DNA of 64,000 nucleotides from Flavobacteriaceae bacterium (GTDB lineage Bacteria; Bacteroidota; Bacteroidia; Flavobacteriales; Flavobacteriaceae): NCBI GenBank assembly GCA_947463515.1, contig CANHRI010000005.1, positions 1 to 64,000 of the forward strand, read 5' to 3'. Shown piece by piece: positions 51,076 to 60,446 of this stretch (position 1 is its first letter; each line of letters starts with the position of its first letter). The notes under the pieces were generated by a model. It saw only the letters and a program-made list of their open reading frames with translations, ran no database searches and was not told where the DNA came from. The position numbers and the translations under genes were made by a program.

Positions 51076-53070
51076 ATGAGTTCGCATTCACATCAAAATC
51101 TTCACAGTAGACTTTCGGCTGCGGGATTATTGGTAACCTTGGGGATCATTTATGGCGATATAGGTACTTCTCCTTTGTATGTTATGAAAGCCATCATCGG
51201 CGACAGTGTTATTTCGCAAGATTTAATTTTAGGCGGACTTTCCTGTATCTTCTGGACGCTTACCTTACAAACCACCCTGAAATATGTAATCATCACGCTA
51301 GGAGCCGACAACCACGGTGAGGGAGGAATTTTTGCGTTATATGCCTTGGTCAAACGAACCAAAATTCAGTGGCTTATTGTGCCTGCCATCATTGGAGGTA
51401 GCGCCTTGTTAGCGGATGGAATTATTACGCCACCTGTATCGGTATCCTCTGCGGTAGAAGGATTGCGCAATTTTAATCCCGACATCCCAACCATTCCCAT
51501 TGTAATTAGTATTTTATTTGTACTGTTTACCATTCAACAATTTGGCTCCAAATTAGTGGGAAAATTCTTTGCCCCAATGATGCTGATTTGGTTTACCATG
51601 CTCGGTGTTTTGGGTGTGATTCAAATGACTCAAAACTTGGATGTATTTCGGGCTTTAAACCCTTATTACGCTTACCATATGTTGACCAGTGATGTCAGTG
51701 AACAAGGCTTTTTCATTCTCGGAGCCGTATTCTTATGTACTACTGGAGCTGAAGCATTGTATTCCGACATGGGACATTGTGGTCGAAAAAACATTCGAGT
51801 AAGTTGGATGTTTGTTAAAGTTACATTGATTTTGAACTACTTCGGACAAGGGGCCTATCTTTTAGACCATCAAGGACTAACCTTAATGGAATTGGGAAGT
51901 TCCAATCCGAATCCCTTCTATTTAATTATGGCCAAATGGTTTCAACCCATCGGAATTGTGGTGGCTACCCTTGCAGCAGTGATCGCTTCGCAAGCCTTAA
52001 TTAGTGGTTCGTTTACCTTAATTAATGAGGCGATGCGACTTAATTTTTGGCCCAAAGTGCGCATCAAATTTCCCTCCGATCAAAAAGGACAATTGTACAT
52101 TCCTTCTATCAATTGGCTTTTGTTTTTAGGTTGTGTGGGAATCGTACTTTACTTCAAAGAATCGAGCAATATGGAGCACGCGTATGGTTTAGCGATCATT
52201 TTGTGTATGATCATGACCACTATTTTGCTCAATTATTATTTGATTTTAAAAAGAGTGAAATGGTATTTCATTGCCCCACTCATCATTGTTTATTTGGCCA
52301 TTGAATTCAGCTTCTTGGCTGCTAATATTGTAAAATTCATGGACGGTGGATTTGTGACCTTATTCATCGCCATCATCTTAATTAGCATCATGTCGACTTG
52401 GTATTTGGCGAAGAAAATTAGTAAAAGTTATACCAAGATTGTTAAAATCGACAATTACAAAAAAGTACTGGCTGAGTTGAGTTTGGACCTATCGATTCCC
52501 AAATATGCGACCCATTTGGTGTACATGACCAACTCCAATCGCGTCGATGAAATTGAAGAAAAAGTGATGTATTCCATTCTTCAAAAAAGACCCAAACGCG
52601 CCGATATGTACTGGTTTATTCACGTAAATGTATTGAACGAACCCTATCGCAAAGAATACAAAGTGTCGGAAATCATTAAAGACGATTTGTATCGAATTGA
52701 TTTTTACCTCGGTTTCCGTGAAGCAACGAAGATCAATTTGATGTTTAAAGAAGTAATCAAAGACATGGTACAAAATGGCGAGGTTGATGTCACCAGCCGC
52801 TATGAATCGTTGAATAAAAACAATATTATTGGAGATTTTAAATTTGTGCTGTCCGAAAAATTCTTATCCAACGATAGCGACATTACTTTCTTTGAAAATA
52901 TAGTCATGAACTCCTATTTTGTGTTGAAAAAGTACTCCTTATCAGAAGAAAAAGCCTTCGGTTTAGATGCTAGTTCGGTAAAAGTAGAGCAATTCCCTAT
53001 GGTACTTCATGCACCTGAACGCATTGAAATGCGCCGCTTGGACCATCACGGTTGTGAAACTGAAAAATAA
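51076..53070 (+). CDS. kup: KUP/HAK potassium uptake protein
   Basis: 664 residues. GIIYGDIGTSPLYVMKAI is the KUP family start and ADNHGEGGIFALYALVKR follows. About 12 membrane helices occupy residues 15-450; a cytoplasmic C-terminal domain spans about 460-664. It is a K+/H+ symporter in the inner membrane. Length and motifs are standard. Confidence 0.95.
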   Translation: MSSHSHQNLHSRLSAAGLLVTLGIIYGDIGTSPLYVMKAIIGDSVISQDLILGGLSCIFWTLTLQTTLKYVIITLGADNHGEGGIFALYALVKRTKIQWLIVPAIIGGSALLADGIITPPVSVSSAVEGLRNFNPDIPTIPIVISILFVLFTIQQFGSKLVGKFFAPMMLIWFTMLGVLGVIQMTQNLDVFRALNPYYAYHMLTSDVSEQGFFILGAVFLCTTGAEALYSDMGHCGRKNIRVSWMFVKVTLILNYFGQGAYLLDHQGLTLMELGSSNPNPFYLIMAKWFQPIGIVVATLAAVIASQALISGSFTLINEAMRLNFWPKVRIKFPSDQKGQLYIPSINWLLFLGCVGIVLYFKESSNMEHAYGLAIILCMIMTTILLNYYLILKRVKWYFIAPLIIVYLAIEFSFLAANIVKFMDGGFVTLFIAIILISIMSTWYLAKKISKSYTKIVKIDNYKKVLAELSLDLSIPKYATHLVYMTNSNRVDEIEEKVMYSILQKRPKRADMYWFIHVNVLNEPYRKEYKVSEIIKDDLYRIDFYLGFREATKINLMFKEVIKDMVQNGEVDVTSRYESLNKNNIIGDFKFVLSEKFLSNDSDITFFENIVMNSYFVLKKYSLSEEKAFGLDASSVKVEQFPMVLHAPERIEMRRLDHHGCETEK

Positions 53071-53074
53071 TACC

Positions 53075-53106
53075 AAAGCAGTTCTTCGGAGCTGCTTTTT
53101 TTTGGT
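53075..53106 (+). terminator. Terminator of kup
   Basis: AAAGCAG TTC-TTCG-GAG CTGCTTT with UUCG loop, followed by T run. Confidence 0.88.
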
Positions 53107-53148
53107 CACATAATCCGCGTGTACCTCTAACCCAATTGAAAAAAAAGT

Positions 53149-53156
53149 TACCTTTG
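53149..53156 (+). promoter_or_regulatory. -7 box for the RsmB-like gene
   Basis: TACCTTTG, 19 bases before the ATG at 53176. Confidence 0.45.
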
Positions 53157-53175
53157 CAGGCTTAGATTTTGAATA

Positions 53176-54387
53176 ATGAGATTACACCGTAACTTGGTAT
53201 TTACAACCATTGATGCCCTTGATGCTATTTTTAATGAAGGAGAATACGCCGACAAAGTCGTAGCCCGTGCTTTAAAAAAAGACAAACGTTGGGGAAGTCA
53301 TGATCGTAAATTCGTTGCCGAAACCATTTACGACATGGTGCGTTGGAAGCGATTGTATGCCGAGATTGCAGAAGTAAAAACGCCCTTTGACCGGGATAAG
53401 TTATGGCGCATGTTTGCCGTTTGGGCAGTCCTTCGTGGCTATCCCCTTCCCGATTGGAAATATTTTGAAAACACCCCACAACGTAAAATAAAAGGTCGTT
53501 TTGACGAATTATCCAAAGTCCGTAAACTTCGTGAATCGATTCCCGATTGGATGGATGAGTTGGGCGTACAAGAACTCGGTGAAGCTACTTGGACCAAAGA
53601 AATAGCGGCTCAAAACCGCATGGCCGATGTGGTTTTACGGGTCAATACCTTGAAAGCTACCCGCGAGCAAGTTCGTGCCCGATTAATGGATTTGGATATT
53701 GTTACCGAACCCATTTCACATCTTCCGGAAGGACTGATTCTTCCCGAACGAGCCAACGTTTTTATGACCGATGTTTTTAAAGACGGCTGGTTTGAAGTGC
53801 AAGACGGTTCGTCCCAAAAAGTGGCAGCTTTTTTAGAAGTGGAACCTGGGATGAAAGTCATAGATGCTTGTGCTGGTGCAGGAGGCAAAACTTTACATCT
53901 TGCGGCTTTGATGCAAAACAAAGGGCAAATCATTGCCATGGATTTGTATGAAAGCAAACTGAAAGAATTAAAATTACGCGCCCGAAGAAATGGGGCACAT
54001 AATATCGATTACCGCGTCATTGATTCGACCAAAGTAATCAAAAAACTATACGAAAAAGCCGACCGCGTGCTTATCGATGCGCCTTGCAGTGGTTTGGGTG
54101 TATTAAAACGAAATCCCGATGCCAAATGGAAACTTCAACCCGAATTCATAGATAACATTCGAGCCGTTCAAGCCGAAGTTTTGGAAACCTATTCCAAAAT
54201 GGTAAAACCAGGAGGAAAATTGGTCTACGCGACCTGTTCTGTTTTACCCTCTGAAAATCAAGAGCAAATAAAACGCTTTTTACAAACCGAAAACGGTAAA
54301 GAATTTCAATTCGCTAAAGACGAAAAAATACTCGCCTCTGAATCTGGATTTGACGGATTTTACATGGCCTTACTCCAAAGAAAATAA
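53176..54387 (+). CDS. RsmB/NOP2/Sun-family RNA m5C methyltransferase
   Basis: 403 residues. N-terminal NusB-like RNA-binding part (about 1-120: ARALKKDKRWGSHDRKFVAETIYDMVRW). The SAM domain has VIDACAGAGGKTLHLAALM (motif I), VLIDAPCSGLGVLKRNPDAKWKL (motif IV, Cys) and GGKLVYATCSVLPSENQEQI (motif VI, catalytic Cys in ATCS). It methylates rRNA or tRNA cytosine; the exact base is not inferable. The secreted endonuclease gene follows 5 bases later. Confidence 0.93.
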   Translation: MRLHRNLVFTTIDALDAIFNEGEYADKVVARALKKDKRWGSHDRKFVAETIYDMVRWKRLYAEIAEVKTPFDRDKLWRMFAVWAVLRGYPLPDWKYFENTPQRKIKGRFDELSKVRKLRESIPDWMDELGVQELGEATWTKEIAAQNRMADVVLRVNTLKATREQVRARLMDLDIVTEPISHLPEGLILPERANVFMTDVFKDGWFEVQDGSSQKVAAFLEVEPGMKVIDACAGAGGKTLHLAALMQNKGQIIAMDLYESKLKELKLRARRNGAHNIDYRVIDSTKVIKKLYEKADRVLIDAPCSGLGVLKRNPDAKWKLQPEFIDNIRAVQAEVLETYSKMVKPGGKLVYATCSVLPSENQEQIKRFLQTENGKEFQFAKDEKILASESGFDGFYMALLQRK

Positions 54388-54392
54388 CATAC

Positions 54393-55478
54393 ATGAAAAA
54401 CAAATTTTTATCCTTTCTGGCCTCATGTGCCATAGGTATTGTATCCGCTCAAAATGGTGCGCCTGCTTCTCCGTACTACAATGGGTTTAACTGGACGCTA
54501 ACGGGAAGTGCATTAGAAGATGCCTTAGCCAATAAAATTATTGACACCCATACCGTGGAACTATCGTATTCGCCTGGCGTTTGGAATGCGATTAAAGCCG
54601 TTGATTTGGATCCCACTAATACCAATAATGTTTTGCTCGTTTACGGTTGGGAATCAGGACAAGATGCAGATGCAACCAATGACCGTACGCGAGACCGAAA
54701 TTCGAATAGCGGCAACAACGGCGACTGGAATCGGGAACACATTTATGCACAATCGTTGGGGAATCCCGATTTGGGGCAAATTGGACCTGGTGCCGATGCG
54801 CACATGCTTCGCGCTTGTGACGTACAACGCAATGCGAGTCGCGGCAATCGTTTGTTTGCCAACGGATCAGGAACGGCTTCATACACCATTGGCACTACGA
54901 GTTGGTATCCAGGTGATGAATGGAAAGGTGATGTCGCTCGTATTTTGATGTACATGTATTTACATTACGGAGCACAATGTTTGCCCTCAATGGTTGCGGT
55001 GGGAAATCCTGTTGCTTCCGACACCAATATGATTGATTTGTTGTTGCAATGGAATGCAGAGGATCCCGTTTCGCAATATGAAGACAATCGCAATTCGTAT
55101 ATGAGCAATTTATTCAACAATTTTGCCCAAGGCAATCGAAATCCTTTTATTGATAATCCGTATTTGGCTACACGAATTTGGGGAGGCCCTGTGGCACAAA
55201 ACCGCTGGCCCACTATTTTCTTAAATCAAGATACTTTTGACACCACCGATGTCGGTATTTTCCCAAATCCTTCGTCTACCCATTCGGTATATGTGCAAAC
55301 AAATACAACCCTTGATCGCATTGCAGTATATACTATAAATGGGCAAGAAATTATGAAATTGGAACAGCCCACTTTTTCCAACAATACCTTGGAAATAAAA
55401 GACATTCCAAGTGGTTTCTATTTTTTCAAAATGGAATCTGGTAAAGAATCGATAACGCAAAAAGTAATTATTCAATAA
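54393..55478 (+). CDS. Secreted endonuclease I with T9SS sorting domain
   Basis: 361 residues. Signal peptide to about 20 (GIVSAQ). Endonuclease I domain (PF04231-like) about 25-270: DGDWNREH-type core reads NNGDWNREHIYAQSLGNPDLGQ, then GADAHMLRACDVQRNASRGNRLF (His-Me finger nuclease pattern). C-terminal type IX secretion sorting domain about 287-361: VGIFPNPSSTHSVYVQTNTTLDRIAVYTINGQE ... IPSGFYFFKMESG. Exported through T9SS, it likely degrades extracellular DNA for nutrients. Confidence 0.93.
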   Translation: MKNKFLSFLASCAIGIVSAQNGAPASPYYNGFNWTLTGSALEDALANKIIDTHTVELSYSPGVWNAIKAVDLDPTNTNNVLLVYGWESGQDADATNDRTRDRNSNSGNNGDWNREHIYAQSLGNPDLGQIGPGADAHMLRACDVQRNASRGNRLFANGSGTASYTIGTTSWYPGDEWKGDVARILMYMYLHYGAQCLPSMVAVGNPVASDTNMIDLLLQWNAEDPVSQYEDNRNSYMSNLFNNFAQGNRNPFIDNPYLATRIWGGPVAQNRWPTIFLNQDTFDTTDVGIFPNPSSTHSVYVQTNTTLDRIAVYTINGQEIMKLEQPTFSNNTLEIKDIPSGFYFFKMESGKESITQKVIIQ

Positions 55479-55479
55479 A

Positions 55480-55511
55480 AAATAAGCCTCTTAGTTTAGG
55501 GGCTTTTTTTA
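55480..55511. terminator. Bidirectional terminator
   Basis: AAGCCTCTTA-GT-TTAGGGGCTT with T run, between convergent endonuclease and rluD-like genes. Confidence 0.75.
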
Positions 55512-56549
55512 GTCTTCTTCTATCGTATGCGACTTTGAATAGGTACGCCATTTGTCAATACATTCGATTAAATCTTGGGGGATTTCTGAATCAAATCGCA
55601 TAAATTCATTGGTAACAGGATGCATAAATCCTAGCGTTTTGGCATGCAACGCTTGTCGGGGAAGCACTTTGAAGCAATTTTCCACAAACTGTTTGTATTT
55701 GGTAAAAGTCGTTCCTTTTAAAATGGCATTTCCGCCATAACGTTCATCATTAAACAACGTATGCCCAATATGTTTCATGTGCACGCGTATTTGGTGCGTA
55801 CGACCTGTTTCTAGCTGACAAGAAACCAAGGTCACATAACCAAAACGCTCCAAAACACGGTAATGAGTTACAGCATGTTTTCCAACCTCAGGATCTTCAA
55901 ATACAGCCATTTGCATACGATCACGAACATGACGTGCAATGTTTCCTTCTATTGTTCCAGCATCATCGACGACATTTCCCCAAACTAACGCAACATACTC
56001 GCGTTCAGATGTTTTTTCTTCAAACTGTTTGGCCAAATACGTCATGGCCTGTTCTGTCTTGGCCACCACCAATAATCCAGAGGTATCTTTATCAATGCGA
56101 TGGACCAATCCGGGACGTTCTGAACTGTTCAAAGGCAATCGGTTGCCGTAATGATAGGCCAAGGCATTGACTAAGGTTCCTGTATAATTCCCATGCCCTG
56201 GATGAACAACCAATCCCGGCGGTTTGTTGATCACCACCAAAGCTTCATCTTCGTAAACAATATCGAGCGGAATCTCTTCTGGGATTATTTTATGTTCAAA
56301 AGGCGGATGCGATAAAACAATCCGGATCACATCGTCGGGTTTGACTTTGTAATTGGATTTTACAGGCGTTTCATTGACTAGAACCTGACCGCTATCGGCT
56401 GCATTCTGCAATTTATTTCGCGAAATATTGGGAATTTGTAATTGCAAATACTTGTCGATTCGCATCAACCCTTGTCCTTTGGGGACTTCAAACCGAAAAT
56501 GCTCAAAAAGTGCCTCTTCAGGTTCACTCCATTCTTCATTAAAATCCAT
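55509..56549 (-). CDS. RluA-family pseudouridine synthase (RluD-like)
   Basis: 346 residues. N-terminal S4 domain (GLMRIDKYLQLQIPNISRNKLQNAADSGQVLVNETPVKSNYKVKPDD), then the catalytic domain with RPGLVHRIDKDTSGLLVVAK (catalytic Asp in HRIDKDTSG), YVALVWG and LETGRTHQIRVHMKHIGH. It modifies 23S rRNA uridines. Its start overlaps the PASTA gene end by 11 bases. Confidence 0.94.
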   Translation of the reverse strand: MDFNEEWSEPEEALFEHFRFEVPKGQGLMRIDKYLQLQIPNISRNKLQNAADSGQVLVNETPVKSNYKVKPDDVIRIVLSHPPFEHKIIPEEIPLDIVYEDEALVVINKPPGLVVHPGHGNYTGTLVNALAYHYGNRLPLNSSERPGLVHRIDKDTSGLLVVAKTEQAMTYLAKQFEEKTSEREYVALVWGNVVDDAGTIEGNIARHVRDRMQMAVFEDPEVGKHAVTHYRVLERFGYVTLVSCQLETGRTHQIRVHMKHIGHTLFNDERYGGNAILKGTTFTKYKQFVENCFKVLPRQALHAKTLGFMHPVTNEFMRFDSEIPQDLIECIDKWRTYSKSHTIEED

Positions 56550-57162
56550 TGGAAATCGTATCTACAGGAGTTTCAGTATCGGGAATAGAATCGTTTTCGG
56601 TTTCTTGATATACCAACTTGCCATCGCCCAAAACTAAATCAATTTTGGAGGATTTGAGTACTTTAGTTCCCGCCTTAATTTTTTTTCCATCCATCCACAT
56701 TTCAAGTACCATATCTTTTCCAATGTAGGGTTTATAGGTAACCTCCCCTTCTTGCAAGCCAATCGCTTTAAGGGTAGGAACAGCTTGACGATAGGTTTTT
56801 TCAATCAAATCGGGCACTGTAACCATGGTATAGGTTGACGCATTCAATTTGATGTAAATGGTTCTCCCGCCTTTCACTTTACTTCCCGCCGTAGGCTCTT
56901 GCTGGACAATGGTAAGTTTGGGGAAATCGGCAATATAATCTACCGTATCAATAATTTCATAATCGAGATCGAGCTCATCGAGTTTGGCTTCGGCTTCTTC
57001 AGGGGTCAATTTACTTAAATTGGGGACCGTAATTTCCTGTCCGTGATTTGTCACAAAGGTGATCCAATGAAAAAAGAAAAAAGCCAAAACCCCTACAACC
57101 AATAAGGCCGCTCCAATTTGGGCAAAAAACACTTTACTCGTTAGATACTTTCGCAAACTCAT
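56539..57162 (-). CDS. PASTA-domain membrane protein
   Basis: 207 residues from ATG 57162 (MSLRKYLTSKVFFAQIGAALL); the ORF-track start reads through the promoter. One membrane helix (about 14-35), then PASTA repeats: ITVPNLSKLTPEEAEAKLDELDLDYEIIDTVDY, VQQEPTAGSKVKGGRTIYIKLN and TVPDLIEKTYRQAVPTLKAIGLQEGEVTYKPY. No kinase domain is attached. Probably senses or binds peptidoglycan; the location opposite ddl fits a cell-wall context. Confidence 0.9.
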   Translation of the reverse strand: MSLRKYLTSKVFFAQIGAALLVVGVLAFFFFHWITFVTNHGQEITVPNLSKLTPEEAEAKLDELDLDYEIIDTVDYIADFPKLTIVQQEPTAGSKVKGGRTIYIKLNASTYTMVTVPDLIEKTYRQAVPTLKAIGLQEGEVTYKPYIGKDMVLEMWMDGKKIKAGTKVLKSSKIDLVLGDGKLVYQETENDSIPDTETPVDTISNGF

Positions 57163-57177
57163 AGGTAACAATTTCGA

Positions 57178-57217
57178 CAAAGATATAATTTTTAGTGGCA
57201 CATTTATGCTATTTTTG
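57178..57217. promoter_or_regulatory. Divergent promoters for the PASTA gene and ddl
   Basis: On the minus strand TATCTTTG (57178-57185) serves the PASTA gene, 15 bases from its ATG. On the plus strand TATTTTTG (57210-57217) serves ddl, 26 bases from its ATG. The two -7 boxes are only 24 bases apart, so polymerases would compete. Confidence 0.55.
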
Positions 57218-57243
57218 TGGGAATAGAAATTAAAATAAACCGA

Positions 57244-58236
57244 ATGAACGTTGCAGTAGTCATGGGCGGATATTCTGATGAATCGGTAATATCGCTTCGA
57301 AGTGGTCAATTGATTTTAGCACAATTGGATCGCAACAAATACAAGCCTTTTGAAGTCCATATTCTCCCCGAAGGATGGCATGTTTTTCAAGAAGGCGTTT
57401 CCTATCCAATCGACAAAAGTGATTTTTCGTGTGTCATCAACGGCCAAAAAATACGATTTGATGTCGCGGTGAATACTGTACATGGAACTCCAGGCGAAGA
57501 CGGACATTTACAAGCTTATTGGGAACTGGTCAATGTACCGTATACGGGGTGTAACTTTTATCAATCGGCGTTAACGTTCAACAAAAGAGATACCCTTTCA
57601 GTACTCTCGAAGTTTGGTATTCCCAAAGCAAAATCAGTTTATGTACGACAAGGCGATGTGATTTCCGGAGCCGCTTTGGTTGAAGAATTGGGACTGCCTT
57701 TTTTTGTCAAACCCAACCAATCGGGAAGTTCCTTGGGTGTATCGATGGTTCAATCGTTAGACACTTTAAATGAAGCCCTAGCATTTGCTTTCGCGGAAGA
57801 CCCAGAGATTTTGATCGAATCCTATTTAAAAGGGACAGAAGTTTCTGTGGGAGTCATGCGGTATAAAGGCGAAGTGACGGTGCTTGGCATTACGGAAATC
57901 GTTTCTCAAAATGCTTTTTTTGATTATGAAGCCAAATACCAAGGAAAGTCTGAGGAAATCACCCCCGCGCGCTTGGATACCGCTACCGAACAATTGGTGC
58001 GCGAAACTGCAAAAAAAGTCTATGAAGCCTTGGGCATGACTGGGTTTTCACGAACTGATTTTATCATCATGGAGGACATTCCTCATTTCATTGAAATCAA
58101 CACCAATCCCGGGCTTTCTCCGCAAAGCATCTTCCCGCAGCAAGCGGCTTTTGCCCAATTAGCGTTTAGTGATTTATTGGACAATGAAATTCAGTTGGCC
58201 TTGGAACGAAAACCGATTTGGGAGAAGCTTCCTTAG
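57244..58236 (+). CDS. ddl: D-alanine--D-alanine ligase
   Basis: 330 residues from ATG 57244 (MNVAVVMGGYSDESVISLRSGQ). ATP-grasp enzyme: HGTPGEDGHLQAYWELVNVPYTGC, FVKPNQSGSSLGVSMVQ, ILIESYLKGTEVSVGVM and FIEINTNPGLSPQSIFPQQA. It makes D-Ala-D-Ala for peptidoglycan. Same-strand coaD follows after 52 bases. Confidence 0.95.
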   Translation: MNVAVVMGGYSDESVISLRSGQLILAQLDRNKYKPFEVHILPEGWHVFQEGVSYPIDKSDFSCVINGQKIRFDVAVNTVHGTPGEDGHLQAYWELVNVPYTGCNFYQSALTFNKRDTLSVLSKFGIPKAKSVYVRQGDVISGAALVEELGLPFFVKPNQSGSSLGVSMVQSLDTLNEALAFAFAEDPEILIESYLKGTEVSVGVMRYKGEVTVLGITEIVSQNAFFDYEAKYQGKSEEITPARLDTATEQLVRETAKKVYEALGMTGFSRTDFIIMEDIPHFIEINTNPGLSPQSIFPQQAAFAQLAFSDLLDNEIQLALERKPIWEKLP

Positions 58237-58288
58237 CGGTTGTTTCTATCGTTAATTTTATACCTTTACTTGATCAAGCTTTTATCTT

Positions 58289-58747
58289 ATGAAACGAGCA
58301 ATTTTTCCGGGTTCCTTCGATCCTATCACCTTAGGGCATTACGATATTATACAACGTGGGGTTTCGCTATTTGATGAAGTCATTGTTGCCATTGGCGTGA
58401 ATGCTGAGAAAAAATACATGTTTAGCTTGGAAGAACGCAAACGATTTATCGAAGAAACCTTTCAGCACGAACCCAAAGTTCGTGTTATCACTTACGAAGG
58501 CTTGACCATTGACTTGTGTAAAAAAGAGAAAGCGGATTTTATTTTGAGAGGATTGCGAAATCCAGCGGACTTTGAGTTTGAAAAAGCCATTGCACATACC
58601 AACCGAAAACTGTCAAAAATTGAGACTGTTTTTCTCTTAACAGCCTCCAAAACATCGTACATTTCCTCCAGTATTGTTCGGGATGTATTGCGCAATGGAG
58701 GCGATTATACCGTACTCGTCCCCGATGCCGTTCGCGTGAAACCCTAA
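58289..58747 (+). CDS. coaD: Phosphopantetheine adenylyltransferase
   Basis: 152 residues. FPGSFDPITLGHYDIIQRG holds the nucleotidyltransferase HIGH-like motif, and FILRGLRNPADFEFEKAIAHTNRKL and SSIVRDVLRNGGD follow CoaD. Penultimate step of coenzyme A synthesis. Ends 4 bases before the convergent Nudix gene. Confidence 0.96.
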   Translation: MKRAIFPGSFDPITLGHYDIIQRGVSLFDEVIVAIGVNAEKKYMFSLEERKRFIEETFQHEPKVRVITYEGLTIDLCKKEKADFILRGLRNPADFEFEKAIAHTNRKLSKIETVFLLTASKTSYISSSIVRDVLRNGGDYTVLVPDAVRVKP

Positions 58748-58751
58748 TACT

Positions 58752-59354
58752 CTATTGAGGTATCTTTATTTCCTCGAAAAGTAATTTGATGTTTTCATAA
58801 GAATTTTGCAAAGCCTCTTGTACTTGTTCAGGATTGAGCCAAGCCACCTTTTCAATCCCTTCATTGGCTTGAGGTTTGGGCACCCCTTCAAAATGCGTTT
58901 TCATTTCATACCAATGGGTAATTTTTAAACGATATTTCCCACCCCTTTTAAAGATGTGATACGTTTTTTGAAGTTTTCGTGTAATCTTCAACAGATGAAC
59001 ACCCGTTTCCTCTTCGACTTCACGTAAAGCCGTTTCATCAATAGCTTCATCGCGCTCAACGCCGCCTTTGGGCAAATCCCATTTCCCATTGCGAAAAATG
59101 AACAATACATCACCATTTTGATTGTAAACGAGTCCACCACCGGCTTTCTTGACAGGGATTTTGGCTTTGACTTTTTTTAAGATTTCCTTTTCATCAGGAT
59201 AGTACAAATAAGCCTTCTTAATCTTATTGTTGAACATTTTCACAATAAGCTGTTCGATATCAACGCTTTCCAACAAGAACAATTGAAAATCGGTTTCTTT
59301 GGCCACTTCGTTTGTCAAAAAAAGTGGTTTATCGTTCACAAAAACTTTATACAT
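58752..59354 (-). CDS. Nudix hydrolase
   Basis: 200 residues. An N-terminal extension of about 65 residues precedes the Nudix domain. The box is complete: GGVERDEAIDETALREVEEETGV. FIFRNGKWDLPKGG is the preceding strand-loop. Substrate unknown. Its ATG is 7 bases from the divergent pyrE ATG, so its promoter must lie within pyrE. Confidence 0.9.
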   Translation of the reverse strand: MYKVFVNDKPLFLTNEVAKETDFQLFLLESVDIEQLIVKMFNNKIKKAYLYYPDEKEILKKVKAKIPVKKAGGGLVYNQNGDVLFIFRNGKWDLPKGGVERDEAIDETALREVEEETGVHLLKITRKLQKTYHIFKRGGKYRLKITHWYEMKTHFEGVPKPQANEGIEKVAWLNPEQVQEALQNSYENIKLLFEEIKIPQ

Positions 59355-59361
59355 TTGTACT

Positions 59362-60012
59362 ATGATTTTTAGTAACGCAACAGCCGAGAAAACCGCCGAA
59401 TTGCTCCTACAAATAAACGCAATTAAATTAAATCCATCAAATCCTTTTTTATGGGCTTCTGGGTGGCATTCTCCTATTTACTGTGACAATCGTCTAACCT
59501 TGTCATTTCCAGCGATTCGCAATTACATCCGCGATGAATTTGTCAAACATATTGAAGCTACCTATGGCAAACCCGATGTGATTGCGGGTGTGGCTACAGG
59601 TGCCATTGGAATCGGAATTTTGGTGGCTGAAGAAATGGGACTGCCTTTTGTATATGTGCGCCCCGAACCTAAAAAACATGGACGCCAAAACCAGGTGGAA
59701 GGTTTTTTGCAAAAAGGACAGAATGTGGTTGTGGTTGAAGACTTGATCAGTACTGGAAACAGCAGTTTATTAGCCGTGGAGGCTCTTCGAGAGGCAGGAG
59801 CCAATGTAAAAGGTATGGCAGCTATTTTTTCGTATGGTTTTCCCGTTGCGCAAGCCAACTTTGAAAAAGCAAAGGTTAACTTAAATACGCTCAGTGATTA
59901 TGAGCACTTACTTCCGTTAGCCGTGACCAAACAATACATTACTGAAAATGAATTAATTACTTTACAAGATTGGCGTATGCATCCAGATACCTGGAATGTT
60001 GCCGTAAAATAA
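59362..60012 (+). CDS. pyrE: Orotate phosphoribosyltransferase
   Basis: 216 residues from ATG 59362 (MIFSNATAEKTAELLLQINAIKLNPSNPFLWASG). PRPP loop VVVVEDLISTGNSSLLAVEAL and VYVRPEPKKHGRQNQVEG are diagnostic. De novo pyrimidine synthesis, orotate to OMP. A TACATTTG box (59350-59357) ends 4 bases before the ATG, suggesting a leaderless message. The SRPBCC gene follows after 5 bases. Confidence 0.95.
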   Translation: MIFSNATAEKTAELLLQINAIKLNPSNPFLWASGWHSPIYCDNRLTLSFPAIRNYIRDEFVKHIEATYGKPDVIAGVATGAIGIGILVAEEMGLPFVYVRPEPKKHGRQNQVEGFLQKGQNVVVVEDLISTGNSSLLAVEALREAGANVKGMAAIFSYGFPVAQANFEKAKVNLNTLSDYEHLLPLAVTKQYITENELITLQDWRMHPDTWNVAVK

Positions 60013-60017
60013 ATCGT

Positions 60018-60410
60018 ATGCAATTAGAAAGTCCCAAAGTAACAGTACTAAAATCAGCCGAATACCTATTCAACGCATTGACAGATGTCAAAAACTTTGA
60101 AAAATTGATGCCTGAAAATATTGCTAAATTTGAAGTAACCGATGAAAATACCTTTTTGTTTGGTTTAAGCGGTATGCCTGAAATCAAATTACGTTTAAAG
60201 GAGCAAACGCCCCACAGCTACATCAAATTGGGCGCTGCGAGCGACAAAGTTCCTTTCACTTTAATCGCACACCTCGAAGTTACAGGAGAAGCATCTTCTA
60301 CTGTTCAATTACAATTTGAAGGCGAATTCAATGCGATGATGGCAATGATGGTCAAAGGGCCTATTACCAAATTTCTAGAAACACTTTCTTCCAATATGGG
60401 AAAACTATAA
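60018..60410 (+). CDS. SRPBCC-family protein
   Basis: 130 residues from ATG 60018 (MQLESPKVTVLKSAEYLFNALTDVKNFEKLMPENIAKFEV). A single START-like module, strand-rich, ending MVKGPITKFLETLSSNMGKL. This is the short flavobacterial type that regularly follows pyrE. Function unknown; likely in the same transcript as pyrE. Confidence 0.85.
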   Translation: MQLESPKVTVLKSAEYLFNALTDVKNFEKLMPENIAKFEVTDENTFLFGLSGMPEIKLRLKEQTPHSYIKLGAASDKVPFTLIAHLEVTGEASSTVQLQFEGEFNAMMAMMVKGPITKFLETLSSNMGKL

Positions 60411-60413
60411 AAG

Positions 60414-60446
60414 TAAAAAACCGACACTTCAGTCGGTTTTTTTTTA
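60414..60446. terminator. Bidirectional terminator
   Basis: AAAAAACCGAC-ACTTCA-GTCGGTTTTTT between the convergent SRPBCC and birA genes. Confidence 0.85.
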
